From the NCBI GenBank assembly GCA_036345935.2, contig JADWOT020000001.1, positions 33,089,412-33,153,411 of the forward strand: a stretch of DNA of 64,000 bases. Reading direction: 5' to 3'. The notes beneath the pieces are model-generated. The model did not search any database. It was not told the DNA's origin and was given only the letters and a program-made list of their open reading frames with translations. Every line of letters begins with the position of its first letter. The stretch's first letter is position 1. The DNA is from Taenia hydatigena (lineage: Eukaryota > Platyhelminthes > Cestoda > Cyclophyllidea > Taeniidae). This document shows positions 1-10,890 of this stretch, piece after piece. Position numbers and translations under genes: made by a program.

Positions 1-94
1 AGTGACGTTCAAATGCGACATGCCGATTGGTTGCTTGCTTGATTGCTTGATTGATTGATTTATTGGGTGGAGGCAATCAATACGATTTGAATTT

Positions 95-185
95 TGCCGA
101 CAGACAGCGAGACATGCAGGTTGGTAGGTAGGCAGACAAAAGACAGCAGACAGACAGGTAAACAGACAAACAGGAGAAGGGGCGG
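95..185. repeat. GACA/CAGA-type low-complexity tract
   Basis: Imperfect runs of CAGACAG and TAGGTAGG units form a diverged tetranucleotide microsatellite. Open frames read across it are Cys/Ser-rich by composition only and are not counted as genes. Confidence 0.7.
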
Positions 186-2588
186 GCAGGTTTAGATGCA
201 AACGCATGAGTAGTTGGTAGACAGCCACTTGTGCCTCCATGTCGAGAGTCGTCCATTTTTAGTGGATATGCGACAGTGTTGAGAATGACAACGCCACCTT
301 CAACTTGACCTCCTACCTCCATGTGGGCTTATGTGAAATGAAAAGGGAAGTGAGCATAGAGTTAGGCAGGGCATGAGTGATCTGCAAACAATGCAATGTA
401 GTGTAGGGCGCACTTGTCACAACTCAAATGCCCCATTAACTCACCACAGGTGTACGTGCGTGATTAAACTCATCTGCTGTGAGCCACATTGTGGTGGGGA
501 GATGGTGTCCTCTGCAAAACGCCATTCACTTTGCTTGGTAGGTTCAAACTCTTGCCATGACAGTCGTTCACATGCTCACTGGCTCTTACTTACGACTGCA
601 AGTCATGCATTATTCAGTGTGCATCACCACGCCTGTCTACACACTTCGACGATGCTCTTGCCTCTCAGTTCAATTCACCAGCAGTGGTGTACCCGATGCC
701 TTCTAGCTAGTGACTCATTTGCTCCACGGACACACTGACCTAATTCTGCTGCAAGGGAAGGAAACGTGAATTAGATCATCGCCTCTACCCCTACACGACG
801 CCTTGGATGCCTGACAATTCGTTTTGCATCATAAGGCCATGCATTAATGACACAACTCCCCGTACTACACCGAGCTTTAGTAATGCCGAATGTAGCGTTG
901 CAGTTGAAGACGTAAAGACACTGACAATTTGGAACAAATTCAAGTTGTTTATGAAGCAAGAATATGAGCAGCCTTCATTCTTTCTGATTTTAGCTTAAGT
1001 GTATGCTGCATTCGTCACTGTGCAAAACCTTGTTCGTTGTGTGCAGAATTATCGCAACTGATGCAGTTCTATGGCTGGGGTGCTGTTTGGCATGCTATGA
1101 AAGGTAATCCTGCACTTGTTCATACGGATGCGGAACTACTGTTGTTGACAGTGTCGGCGATTTCAAACCCATCGCATTGTGTTTTGCTTCGTTACGGAGA
1201 TGGTGGCGGGGAGATAGGGTGTCTGATTTTCTGCAAGAATTTGTATGGATCGCTCCTACACATGTGGAGCTTCTTCTTCATGATCTCGCTTTTATGGCTT
1301 TGGTCTGACGAGCACTGCAATCATGTCGTGCAATCCCACTGCAAGAGCAATGCGTCTATCTTGTCAGTGTCTGGATTGGTCAAAGGGCGGCGCATTGACG
1401 ACTGTTGAGAAAGATTACCGTAGCAATGGAGGTGAATTGCCTTCGTCGCCACTTCCATCGGTGGTTTGTTTGTGTTGCGCGTGGGTAGTGGCTGTGTGTG
1501 ATGGGTTGTAAGTGTGCTGCAGTGCTTGTGTTTCGTACTGTGTTTGTGTATGTGTTGTATGCGTTTGGGCTGCGATCATCAAGAGTCGTTGTTAGTTGGC
1601 TGTGGGAGGAGGGTGGAGAATCTGAGGAGCTTCTTTCCTCTTCTAAGAGTAAGAAGAAGAAGAGGAAAGTATTAATGCAGATGTATATGCTCATAGGAAG
1701 CTACGGTGTTGAGGGATGTGTGGCGCGCAATCAAGTTAGATAGATAGATGGACGGAGGAAATGATGGAAGGAGAGGAGAAAGAATTGAAGGATGAAGACT
1801 TGGATTTGTGAAGGTGTAGGCGAGAGGAAGAAGTGGAGAGTAGTGAAGTTGTGAGCTGCAGAGAAGTGAGAGTTGTGAATTGAGAAACTGTGGAACTGGG
1901 CATATCGATGTCTACATATAAAGAGGCGAATTAAGTGTGGGGGTACGGGTGATCGCTGACACCCTTGGACGGGTTAGGAGGAAGAGGAAGAGAAGGGAAG
2001 AACTGATGGATGGGTGTCGATGCGGTGGACACTTGGTTGTCTGGTTGGATGATTGCTTAAAGTAATGAGTGGACGTAGAGGTGATGAGCTCATGAGTGGA
2101 TCCACAAGTGACTAGCCAAGACGACATTCAAATGGATGAATGGATGGACGTGGTGGATCAAGGTTAATAACTACTTGGTCAGAGTTGGGGATAGCATGCT
2201 ACTAGTGAGTAAAATAAGCAACGAATTTACGAAAATGCTTCATCCTCTACTGGCCTTCACATAATGAAATGATGGCACTTTTTCTCTTCCACTTTACTCA
2301 ATACCTTCCACTGACCTTGCAACTAAATGTGATACGACATCCCCTTATATGTCTCAAGATTCACAGCAATGAGTCATGTGCCGTATTTGGTTTTTAATAT
2401 TTTGAATCTGATTTGCTTTTATCGCATCTGCTAGGTAAAACCAGTGACCAACAGTAGCAGCAGTGAAGGGTGGTGGCAGAGGATAGCGTGGTGGGGCTAC
2501 TGCAGCAGGGCATGGACTTTACATGCAACGCCTATCCACGTGCCCGTCTAGCAACAGTCTCGAACACGGGGCAACGTCGAACTAGCTG
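186..2588. other. No gene recognised
   Basis: Several frames of 60-120 codons are open on both strands, but none shows a recognisable domain, paired splice sites or a second copy that keeps the frame. The part around 1600-2000 is purine-rich (GAA/GGA runs), which opens frames without coding. I see no RNA gene here. Confidence 0.5.
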
Positions 2589-2792
2589 ATGGGACACTTG
2601 GACGATTGTACTCTTAACGATCCCATCTGTAGCATCACATCGTCTCCTCTCAGTGCTTCCAGCGTCACCGCCGATCCGGGTACCCTTACCACATTACTTG
2701 AAATAATTATTGCGGAGGTTCTTGTGAGTTACTTTCCTCTCCCTCCTCTTTATGCAGAGAACTATATCAAAGGTCTGATGAACTTGGCATAA
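2589..2792 (+). CDS. Possible exon with a 34-nt intron
   Basis: The frame reads with balanced composition through a Ser/Thr-rich part and then an aliphatic stretch (TTLLEIIIAEVL). Right after it come a GTGAGT donor at 2724, a pyrimidine-rich tract and an ATGCAG acceptor ending at 2757. If spliced, the intron is 34 nt and the next frame stops after six codons; if unspliced, the frame runs to a stop at 2792. No family is recognised and no second copy exists in the window. Chance is a live alternative. Confidence 0.22.
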   Translation: MGHLDDCTLNDPICSITSSPLSASSVTADPGTLTTLLEIIIAEVLVSYFPLPPLYAENYIKGLMNLA

Positions 2793-3569
2793 TAGTGCTT
2801 CACTGCCATCATGAAGGAGACGATTGTCAGCCATAGGAGGCATCAGAGGTCCATGTGGTTTAGTGCTACTTTTGTTATTTCAGTAGTGCACGTGTGCGCT
2901 CCTAACGTCCGCTCACTGGAGGACACGAGAAAGCCGTGCACAAAGTGCCGCGTGAGAAGGCGCCTGCTTGCCACTAAAGTGCGTTTATGCTTATTCGTAT
3001 GTAGGCGAAACGGGTGGTAGAAGCGTGTGACAACAATGTGGAAGGCGCGATCAACGTGGCCTAATGGAGTGCAGACGCATTGATGGCTTGGGTACAGCAG
3101 ATGTAACAAAGCAATGCTGCATCAGTCAGCGCAACAAGCTTGACAAGAAGTACAAGGGAGGTGGCATTAAATCGTGTTGATAGTTGCTACGAGTTCTTTT
3201 CCTTTGTTGGCCACATAGGATAGTGCACTGCTGTGAGTTATTGCTCCTGTCTTTCCCTTACTTAGTATGGTCGGTTAACAAGATGGTTGAGTAGCTAAAC
3301 CGGTTGGAGCATAAGTGAGCAGCGGGTGCTCGAGAGAAGTGAAGATGGGTAGCTCAGATGGTAGCTGTAAGCATAGGTTTTATTTGAAAGAATTGAGCAT
3401 GTATGTGGAGGAATGAATTGGTAGGGACTTGTTAGGGTACCACAAGATGAAGGAAGCGAGTGAGTATATAAAGAAGGGGAATAGGAGCTAGGCTTTTTAA
3501 AGATGGGAATTATTGAGGGCAAAATCGCTACTCCTGATGAGCTGCAATACTCGCAGCACCTTCAAAACA
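2793..3569. repeat. Gene-free stretch holding a direct-repeat copy (3290-3540)
   Basis: The part 3290-3540 matches 20880-21115 in the same orientation. Shared blocks include GAGCAGCGGGT, AATTGGTAGGGACT and the closing AATCGCTACTC. Both copies are purine-rich on this strand and have no shared open frame. Nothing else is recognised. Confidence 0.6.
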
Positions 3570-4026
3570 CATGCTTGAAACAAATTGAAGTGTGCAACTA
3601 ATTGACAAAATTACATTCCTCGCTGTCGTGTCAATAACTTTTACGATTTGTTGGCAAATCTTACAGCATCGCTATTATGCATTTATGTTACTGATGTACA
3701 AATATTAACAACTTTTTCATTTTGCTCACTTTGTAAGTTATCATTAGTGAATTTGTTATCGAAAATTAAGCACAAATGTCAAAACTGTTAATAATTTCGC
3801 AATTATGGTCTTATCAAAAATACATAAAAATTTACAGTTTGTTTGTTTTACCGGACGAACTTTGAACTGATTGGTCAGATTTGTGTGCCGCTTGCGTAAG
3901 TGGTGCGCGTTTTCGGGGATAATTTTTCTGGATTAATGCGCCTTTATCCACTGCCAAAAGTCGGGAACTCGGTAGGTATTGAGTATCTCTTTATAGTTTT
4001 TAGTTTTTTAGTTGTTGCGAGGTACT

Positions 4027-4690
4027 TTGAATGTCGATTTGCTTCCTTCATACACATACTTGTTAGAGTAGACGCAAATGCCTCTTAATGTGGCTGTTGA
4101 CGGTTACTTGTCAGCTGCAAGGTCTCCTCATGTGCATTTTTCGCTGTGTAGAGATAAATTGCGGCTGTTGCAGCGGATTATGAGGTCGTTTGTTTTTTAA
4201 TGACGTTTGGATTTGAGTAATGAGGCGTGATTTTGTGGAGAGGCGCTAAAACCTTACGAAGTGCTTAGCAATTACTTGCTTGGTGGTTTCTTGCGGTTAA
4301 ACACCTACATTATGAATGTGTGTAGATACATGCTTTTGCTTTATTTCTCAGTTTACTTGTTAGACCAACCGTTTCAGAAATAGGTCCAGTTGCTGTCACA
4401 ACTTTTTGTTTTCCATTTGCACTGCCTGATTGCGTTGAATTTTTTACTGCGAAACACTTCTTTGGATTGAGTGTGATTGCTCCGGCTGTTTCCAAGTGGT
4501 TTGTTATTTTAGTAAAAATGAGTTTTGATGAATAAGATCCAATTTGATGAAGGGTAATGTAAACGCAAAAGTCTCATAATGCGGCTGTTAGGACGTTTTG
4601 TTTTCCAACTACGATGCCTACTCACGTACACTTTTCGCTGCATGGCACTTGAAGCGATAAGTTAAGAATGTTATGGCAATTTGTAATTTG
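4027..4690 (+). repeat. Nested tandem duplication (about 480-bp spacing)
   Basis: Sequence around 4075-4190 recurs around 4560-4680. In matching frames both read an HVHFSL motif followed by DKLR-(L/M)-L. The same pair is present in copy 2 of the large block (about 32640-32760 and 33160-33290), where the second member is open and reads HVHISLYGTWSDKLRLF. The tandem duplication therefore predates the larger one. The shared frame hints at an old exon pair, but stops interrupt some members and no family is recognised. Confidence 0.5.
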
Positions 4691-4840
4691 TTTGCTTCCT
4701 AGTGGCGATAGATTTTATTGGGAGGAGTTCTAACGTTGCTAAGGATGTGGCAACTAATCATTATCATTTTCTTGCTGATAAGTATTTACCATGTTTGTAA
4801 ATCTTTTTATGCATTTTTGTCCCTTTTCGTGCTAGAATAG

Positions 4841-4914
4841 ACACTGAAGAGGAAGAGGCTGCAGCAGCAATGAGTGCGAGTCTTGCCTTCGCTATGACTT
4901 CACATATTTCTCAG
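4841..4914 (+). CDS. Internal exon-like segment, unidentified protein
   Basis: An acceptor (AATAG) ends at 4840 and a GTAAGA donor starts at 4915. Between them one open frame reads an acidic run (DTEEEE), an Ala run, then SLAFAMTSHISQ. The paralogous segment at 33437-33507 keeps both splice sites and the frame; its only length difference is one codon. Of the codon differences I count six silent and four replacing, so the frame has probably been under protein-level constraint, unlike most of this block. No family is recognised and no flanking exons of the same gene could be tied to it. Confidence 0.4.
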
Positions 4915-6303
4915 GTAAGATTGGATTGTGCTGAATGAGTTGTTGCCGCCCCTTTTTGTGTGCAGCGATGGAATCAATGTGCGTTAATATGTTGGTTGGG
5001 AAAGTGCTGTTCTTTATCTGCTTTACCTGTGCTATTTTCATTACTATGATATGCGTGTTGTTGGCGCACATATGGATGGCGGAGGAGTGGGGGGGGCGAG
5101 GGGCAGGACCAGTGTTGTTTGTTGTGTTGATGGGATCATTGCTGTGAAACATGTTGTGTAGAGGGCCTCGGTGATAGCTTAATGGTAGGTTGCTGAGCTT
5201 TTACGGTATGAGTTGGTGTGTGAGTGAGGTAGACGCAGCAGGGGAAGGAGCGGAGAAGAAGTGGCTAGTGGGAAGCTTTGGCATCACCACGCAGATTGTA
5301 CTTTGTAGCAGTCCTAAGTGTTTGCTTGCTGAGTTGTCTGTTTCTTTTTTTCCCATTAGTAGTTATGTTTGTGGATGTTAGCTTTGCAGTGCATTGGAAC
5401 CTCATACATCGGTCTTTCCATTGTTTGTTTTTTTTCCTTTTCAGATGCTACAATCTTACCCTGATAGTTGTGATGGTGAAGTAACATGTGATGAGTGTGT
5501 GGAATGATGGGCAATGCAAAATGGGGTGATTCGCGGTGGCGGTGTTGGCGGTGGCGTCTCCGTATGGATTGTGCGATGCGGTTCTCGGCATGGGCGACAC
5601 GGTCTACTACTGCTATTATTGTCTCCATCTCTTTGTCTTCGTGGGCATGGGAGGCTGGGTGGGTGGCGGCGAAGGAGGGGAAAAGCTGGGGGAGCTGTGC
5701 CGTGGGTGTGTGAAAGAGTGGAGACGTTCTCTTATGGCGACGGCGACGACGAATGGAAGCGCTATGGGCCGGAGCTCAGTGGTGGCAACTGCGGCATATT
5801 TTGCTTCCGTAGGTACGAAAATATGTTTGCTGTGGGAGGGTGGAAGTTAATTTGTTGCTGACTGTATGGGTGATAAGTAGTGGTGCATCAGTTCAGAGGA
5901 GGTAATTAAGTGAATAGGTCTCCACTGTTGGGTGTGTTGGGCGCGAATTATTGGGGGAAGGGGGGAGGGATGGCTGTCGCGCTACTCCCACTGGTATTGC
6001 GACTTAGCCTTAGGAGTGAGAACGGGTGATAAGGAGTTGAAAGGGAGGGAGTGGGAGAGACGGCGCTGAGACCATCCAGGGTAAAAAGCTGAGGCGGTTT
6101 CCGCCCTCAGTTGGACTGATTACTATCGGGGTCGGGGCTGGGGTGGGATGTGGCTTATGCGCTGTGGCATGTCGTTTGGGTGGATTGGCGGTGGCCCCTC
6201 GTGTCGGCATGAGGACTGGGCGTGGCCTTGCTGGTCTGTGCTTTGATCTTAAGAGGAGACTGGGAAGCCATTGCCATCTTGCGGCTGTTTCTCAGTGTTT
6301 CAG
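4915..6303. other. Duplicated non-coding stretch
   Basis: Frames here, including Trp/Gly/Arg-rich ones around 5500-5860 and 34003-34355, are open because the DNA is GTG/GGC-rich. Their copies at 33510-34800 differ by frame-changing indels. A GATGCTACAATCTTACC segment follows a pyrimidine tract near 5445 in both copies and could be an exon start, but its frame ends within 20 codons. Confidence 0.45.
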
Positions 6304-6496
6304 ATGCGATGCATCCGGCATACTCGGAGGATGAGGAAATGGTGGGTACTTCACGGCATATCAACGGTTGGTGGGCGCAGGTGGATCGATTCAGGGGACG
6401 ACTCAATCGTTTTATGCTTTGCCTCCTTCACTGTGTCCTGCTTCCGTCAATGCCGCTGGTGCCACTCCCGCTGTTACGTATGCGTGGACATCATCG
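6304..6496 (+). pseudogene. Exon-like segment, copy 1
   Basis: A TTTCAG acceptor ends at 6303 and a CGGTGAGG donor follows 6496. In the phase-1 frame it reads AMHPAYSEDEEMVGTSRHI and stays open for 65 codons. Copy 2 (34802-34965) has the same acceptor and donor and reads AMLAEYLEDGEVVGAPRHI before a stop at a Trp position. The first 25 residues align without gaps; after that, indels separate the copies. It is best read as a decaying internal exon of an unidentified protein. Confidence 0.3.
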
Positions 6497-6708
6497 GTGA
6501 GGGCATTCGTTCCTTCATCCAACGATTGCTATTGCAACAACAGTTTCTTAAGTCCTTTGGCGACACAAGAGGTTCAGGTTATTACAGACTCACTGCGAAC
6601 AATGTGTTTTGTCTAGGTATACAGGTGAATCATCCATATCAAGTTTCGTGCCTTGGATTTATGCAGTGTCTATGCAGTTAACTTGCTCATCGAAATGCAA
6701 GCACTGTC

Positions 6709-6939
6709 TTGACTTATGCAGGTAACCAAAACCAAACCAAGGGCGATGTGATTGTAGCAGGTTACATCAATGTTTATTTAAAAGACGTGTTTTTTACGCA
6801 AGAAAACAGGGCTGGTAAGATGTTGTTTTTACAGTTATCAGGTTCCTTGTACCCTGAAAAGGTAGGAAGTGTTGGAGGAAAAGATGGAAATGTATTTTGC
6901 AGCCTCAAAGTACTAGGAGTAGTCAGTATTTGCGGTTGA
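6709..6939 (+). pseudogene. 76-codon frame kept in two copies, not constrained
   Basis: This frame and 35231-35461 have equal length, the same start and the same stop, with no indels. It contains GYINVYLKD near the middle and ends CSLKVLGVVSICG. I count about seven silent against seventeen or more amino-acid-changing codons between copies, close to neutral expectation. Despite its tidy look the frame is therefore probably not a maintained gene. It has no signal peptide, domain or splice borders that I can support. Confidence 0.3.
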
Positions 6940-7442
6940 ACTAATCAGTGGAAAGGCTTGAACGCATTAAAGGGTGTAAATTTTAATTTTGCCAACTGTA
7001 ATTAGGGAGAGGACGCTGGTTCCTCACCAATGCGAAGGCCTAACTTGGCATTAGGAAAGGCGGTTCGGTAAGCACTTTCGAAAGACTGTCGCCTTCACTT
7101 CAAAAGTTGTTGGAAGAGGAAGTGTGGCGATTAGGTGCTGTTCAGAGCAATTGAATAGGTCCTTCGTAGTAGCAAGGGACGATGCTTTGAAGTGTGCGTA
7201 TTTCATAGTCGCTGATGAAGACTGTGGTGCATTCGAGAAAGTTGTGACGAAAGCAGCTAAGGAAACAAATTTTCTAGCAGAAATGTGAAATTGTGTCTGA
7301 TTTGGCTCCACCCGGATGTGTGACCAAGGTGGCGCTGATTACAACCATTGCTGAAGTAGTGCTTTAGCCTTGATTTTCTAAATTGGATTTCTTGTAAAAA
7401 AATGGTTAGGATAATGCAAAGGTAGTAGGATGGAAATGCCAG

Positions 7443-7685
7443 TCATGAGATAATGTTTTGTGTTCGTTTATGCGGACTTACAAAGGGTAGTGGTGGGGAC
7501 GTAGGCTTGGTTGGAATAAGCCTCCCTTTTGGGTGTTGGGCGGATGAGAGAGTGGAAGAGGATGGGAAAGTAGTGATGTGTTTGAAATGATGGGAATGGC
7601 GTCTTTTGCACTTGTAGCGAGCCAGGCGGCATGAATGTGTCACGGAGTGGCCTCGTGGACACATTGAGGTGATTGCTCGGACCAA
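7443..7685 (-). other. Cys/His-rich antisense frame present in three copies
   Basis: On the minus strand a frame reads MCPRGHSVTHSC, then a KCKRRH cluster, then a Ser/Pro-rich tail. Equivalent frames exist at 35965-36201 and about 54715-54940. Cys-His spacing superficially recalls a zinc finger but no standard C2H2 pattern fits, and in-frame indels separate the copies. It may simply be the shadow of the duplicated block. Confidence 0.2.
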
Positions 7686-7834
7686 TTGTGGGCCTGTACG
7701 GGCGGTGTCCTTGGTGGTGGTGGCGGTAGTGCCGGGGATGGATCCTCTTTCAACGATCTATGGCTTCAATGAGCAGTCTTGAGGCGCTGCTTACCGACTC
7801 ACTCACCCACCCACCGACCAACTCACTCGCCAGC

Positions 7835-8383
7835 CCATGCCCTGCCCGATTTCGTCGAGGGCATAGGATGCTTGGAAGAGGTGGTTGGAAGCACCCTCAC
7901 GTCTGTGCAGAAAACCACACTTGAACTTGTTCCCCTTCCCTGTACTGCCCTGCCCTCCTGTCTTCCTCTCCCTTCTGCCGCCAACGCCGGTGCTGCTTTT
8001 GCTCTTTATGGTAATGTGAATACTTTAGTTGTTGTTATTGCTGCTACCATTGGTAATACTAAACTATTGCTACCGTTGAAACCAGTAAAGGCGCCTTCCT
8101 TCCTTCCTCCCTTTTGCATATGCAGGATGTGTTGGATATTGAGGAGTGGGGTAGAGACACCACGCCGCCATTGGATACTGTAGAGTTTATCAAAAACTTG
8201 TGGTGGAATGGCGACTGTCAGTGCTGCGTTGCCCTCAACTTCGATCATTTACCGTATGTTCACAACCATTCTGCAAAGAATGCCTTTCTTGTGTGTTTTA
8301 CTAGAACCATGCAGATCTCTTGTGCTACTTCTACAGGACGCCAGTTATGCATCATCCACCTAGTCATTCACAGGAGTGCGTAA
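7835..8383 (+). pseudogene. Two exon-like segments of an unidentified protein, copy 1
   Basis: The first segment reads LPDFVEGIGCLEEVVGSTL and runs to a donor (TATG|GTAATG) at 8010/8011. After a 115-nt intron-like stretch, the CATATGCAG acceptor ends at 8125 and a second segment reads DVLDIEEWGRDTTPPLDTV, later a Cys-rich CQCC patch and HNHSAKNAFLVCF, stopping at 8383. Copy 2 keeps the first segment but is cut at the acceptor (36616). Copy 3 has both, with a 1-nt deletion in the second that shifts the frame after about 23 codons. Conserved splice signals support real ancestry; no family is recognised. Confidence 0.35.
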
Positions 8384-8419
8384 TAGATACATTGCTGTGA
8401 CTGATTCTACTGGATGATG

Positions 8420-10890
8420 ATGCATGCTTACACGCATGTTTACTCACACGATGGCAATGGGTGGCAGTTACGCCAATTGTAGTCCTCAGTGGAAGTGTCG
8501 AAGTCTCGGCTGCGTCTACCTCTCACGGGGGGCAAACTTGGCTCCCAGTTTAGCTTTTCTTGGTGCAGGTCTCTCTGTTGTCTCAAAAACCTCTCGATTA
8601 GTTTGGTTTCACCATCATCAATCTCGCTGTGGACTTACGAGATGGTCAGCGTCTGGTGCAAGTCATCAGCAGCATCCTTCTACTTATGTGCTTATAAGTA
8701 GTTGACGCTTTGGACTCAACCTGAGTAGGAATGTGGTTGTTTGGTCGAATAGGTTTCCAGATTATTATTTTGAAGTAAATCATCGGCCCTTGTGGCCATC
8801 TTCTGCGAGGTGCTGCCGTCCCACACTGTCTTGCCTCTGATTGTGTGAGTGAAGTGGAGAGTCTTTTCTCCTTTGTCCGATGTCTTTGTTCTACTGCGTA
8901 ATCCCGACTGTCATCAACCGCATTAGTTTAGGAAGGGCCTACTGCATCAACTTGTTACGTATGTGTTCTGCTTCTCTTGACACTTCAACATTCACATCCA
9001 CGCATTTGATTGGGCTATCGTCGGATTCAACGATTCGGGAAGACGCATTGTATTTGACGACAACCCACAAGTTAATTTAATCCGTTAGTGAAGGTAAGAA
9101 GATCGATTTGGAGCCAAGGCGATGTTGGATTGAAAAATGTGGGCGAAGCAGAGGTCTCGGAACTGTTGAAGTTGTTTCCTTCACCATGGCCCTTAAGGGG
9201 AGGGTGATGCTGCATTTGAGGAACTAACCAGATCCACTAGAATCAATTCTGCTATGCTGTACATATATTATTACCGCTACTACTAATTAAAGTTCGCAGA
9301 CTCATTAGTAGTAGTAGATAGACGGTCCTCAATGTAAGCAGTTACCAGTTAGTTGACGTGTAGAATTCGACAATAATTATTGTTATTATAATGGTAAAAA
9401 TTTATGGTTGTATTGGATGGGGGAGGAGAAAGCGTCTGTCACGAATGGAGGGAGTACCTCAACGACCAGCAGACCTGCCCAGACTTCCGCTGCAGTAACC
9501 ACGACTGGCGATGACTCGACCTGCGCTGCTTTGGCCATTGTAACTCCACTAGCTCATGGCTGCTATGCTTTCGTGACTTTTCTCGTAGGTCCGTACAACC
9601 AGTCACTAAGCGCCTCAGCTACTGTGAATAGTGCAGCTCCCTGTTTGCGTTCATCAAAAAGGCTGTTTATTTTCTATCGCAAACTGCCGTAAACAAATGT
9701 TAAATGGCAACGGACTAACGATGTTAGCATTTGCATTCGTCTTCATCGACACTGAAAGGGGTTTACCCCTGTGAGGTAGGCAATCGCGAATCACTGAACT
9801 GCAATGATACCTATCGTGGTAAGGAATAAAAGACAGCGTTGTAATGCTGAATGTGCCTTCAAATCCTCAGTGAGGGACGCTGCTGTTTCGAGCTACACAT
9901 CTGGCCACAAACCATACATTTGTCAGGCAGTTGTCTGATTGGCCAAAATATTACCACGCCTTACTGAAATCTCATCAAAGAATCTCACCAGTTTAGAAAG
10001 TTAGCAAGCTCTTAGTAACTACTCCTACTCTTAAAATCCAGGTGGGAATATCGAATGAAGCTACTACCTGTAACAGGTGACTTGCTCGAATATGCGGACT
10101 CGCTCATGCCTGAATGACCCATGACTTGGCACAAAGCAATTGTCTTGTGCACCCCATATTTACTATCTTTTGAGTGTGGTGAATCGTGTAAAGGGAGGTC
10201 AGATTACCACCAACGCATGACGAAATAGGCCAGCGAATGAAAACTTGCCTATCGTGGACAGTCGTCTCTGTGTGCAATATTGTTGCCTGTTTAAGGCAGG
10301 CGCATCAAAATCTTAAATCGTTTCGGCCATGCAACGTGTGTGTATGCGTGTTTGCACACCAGGCAGGCGGGCGGTAGCTTGGCAAGCACTTATTCTCTAT
10401 GGGGCAGTGCATGTTGTAGAGGTTGAGTGATAGGTTATCATCATAGACTTACAATTACATTCGTAAATGCCATTCTCCCCTTCCTTTTGTCTTCCTCCCG
10501 GCGGGAGAGGGGCGTTGTGTGGATAACGACTCAATGACCCTGAAACTAGCCAGTGACTTTCATTCACACCTGGGCGCCATGGAATGACCTTGAGCCTAGC
10601 CAATGCCATTCTTCAATGGTCACTTTCCTCCAGAAGAGCTGAGCTGCTATTGAGAACAAGAAACATCGGAGTTCTACAAAAAAGAAAAAAAATGCAGTGC
10701 ATAAGGCATAACAAGAAGATTTTTAAAATATCTTATAAAAAGAGCACGCATAATATTGTGCAATTAAACATAGCTGTAGATTACTTCTTCAATCAGATGA
10801 CGTAGCAGTAATGCCAACCAGGAGTCAAAATCATTTCAAGAACAAAGTAGTTATCAGAGAGCAATGAATACAACTGCTTCACTACAATAA
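8420..10890 (+). repeat. Arm of a large inverted duplication
   Basis: This arm matches 50150-54360 in inverted orientation, including the ASPM exon, a TAGTAG/TAATAATAAT-rich stretch (9240-9400), a Ser/Thr-rich frame (9408-9680) and the GACGTAGCAGTAATGCCAACCAGG end at 10800. The partner is longer because of an insertion (51811-52868) and an extra 480 bp (about 52993-53470). A frame at 9408-9680 reads STTSRPAQTSAAVTTTG and its partner keeps SSTTSRPGQTSAAVTTTGG, mucin-like in composition, but starts, ends and other frames differ. Apart from the ASPM exon I see no gene in this arm. Confidence 0.8.
8569..8657 (+). pseudogene. ASPM: ASPM calponin-homology exon, frameshifted copy
   Basis: This segment is the same exon as 56002-56089 and minus-strand 53937-54024. 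It is 89 nt instead of 88 because of one inserted base (TGTTGTCTC against TGATGTTC), which breaks the frame, and its donor has decayed from GTAAGT to GCAAGT. Enough remains (CTCGCTGTGGACTTACGAGATGG) to recognise the NLAVDxRDGLRL part of the abnormal-spindle CH domain. It can neither splice nor translate normally. Confidence 0.6.

Larger units (their letters stand above)
3570..8760 (+). repeat. Segmental duplication, copy 1 (longest)
   Basis: This block is nearly collinear with 32190-36620 (copy 2), and its right end from about 7060 is collinear with 54370-56200 (copy 3). By eye the copies are about 85% identical with many small indels. Copy 2 lacks about 80 bp present at 5020-5120 and stops at an ATATGCAG site at 36616, where copies 1 and 3 continue into an exon. 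Several exon-like stretches lie inside and are listed separately. The block lacks recognisable terminal repeats or transposon genes, so I call it a segmental duplication rather than an element. Confidence 0.85.

Noticed and set aside
1498..1743. Lys-rich run (SKSKKKKRKV) as nuclear localisation signal of a protein
   Set aside because: It derives from a GAAGAAGAAG purine tract and the surrounding frame has no other support.
5514..5861. Trp/Gly/Arg-rich frames at 5514-5861 and 34003-34355
   Set aside because: Several frames are open at once in GTG/GGC-rich DNA, and indels between copies are not multiples of three.
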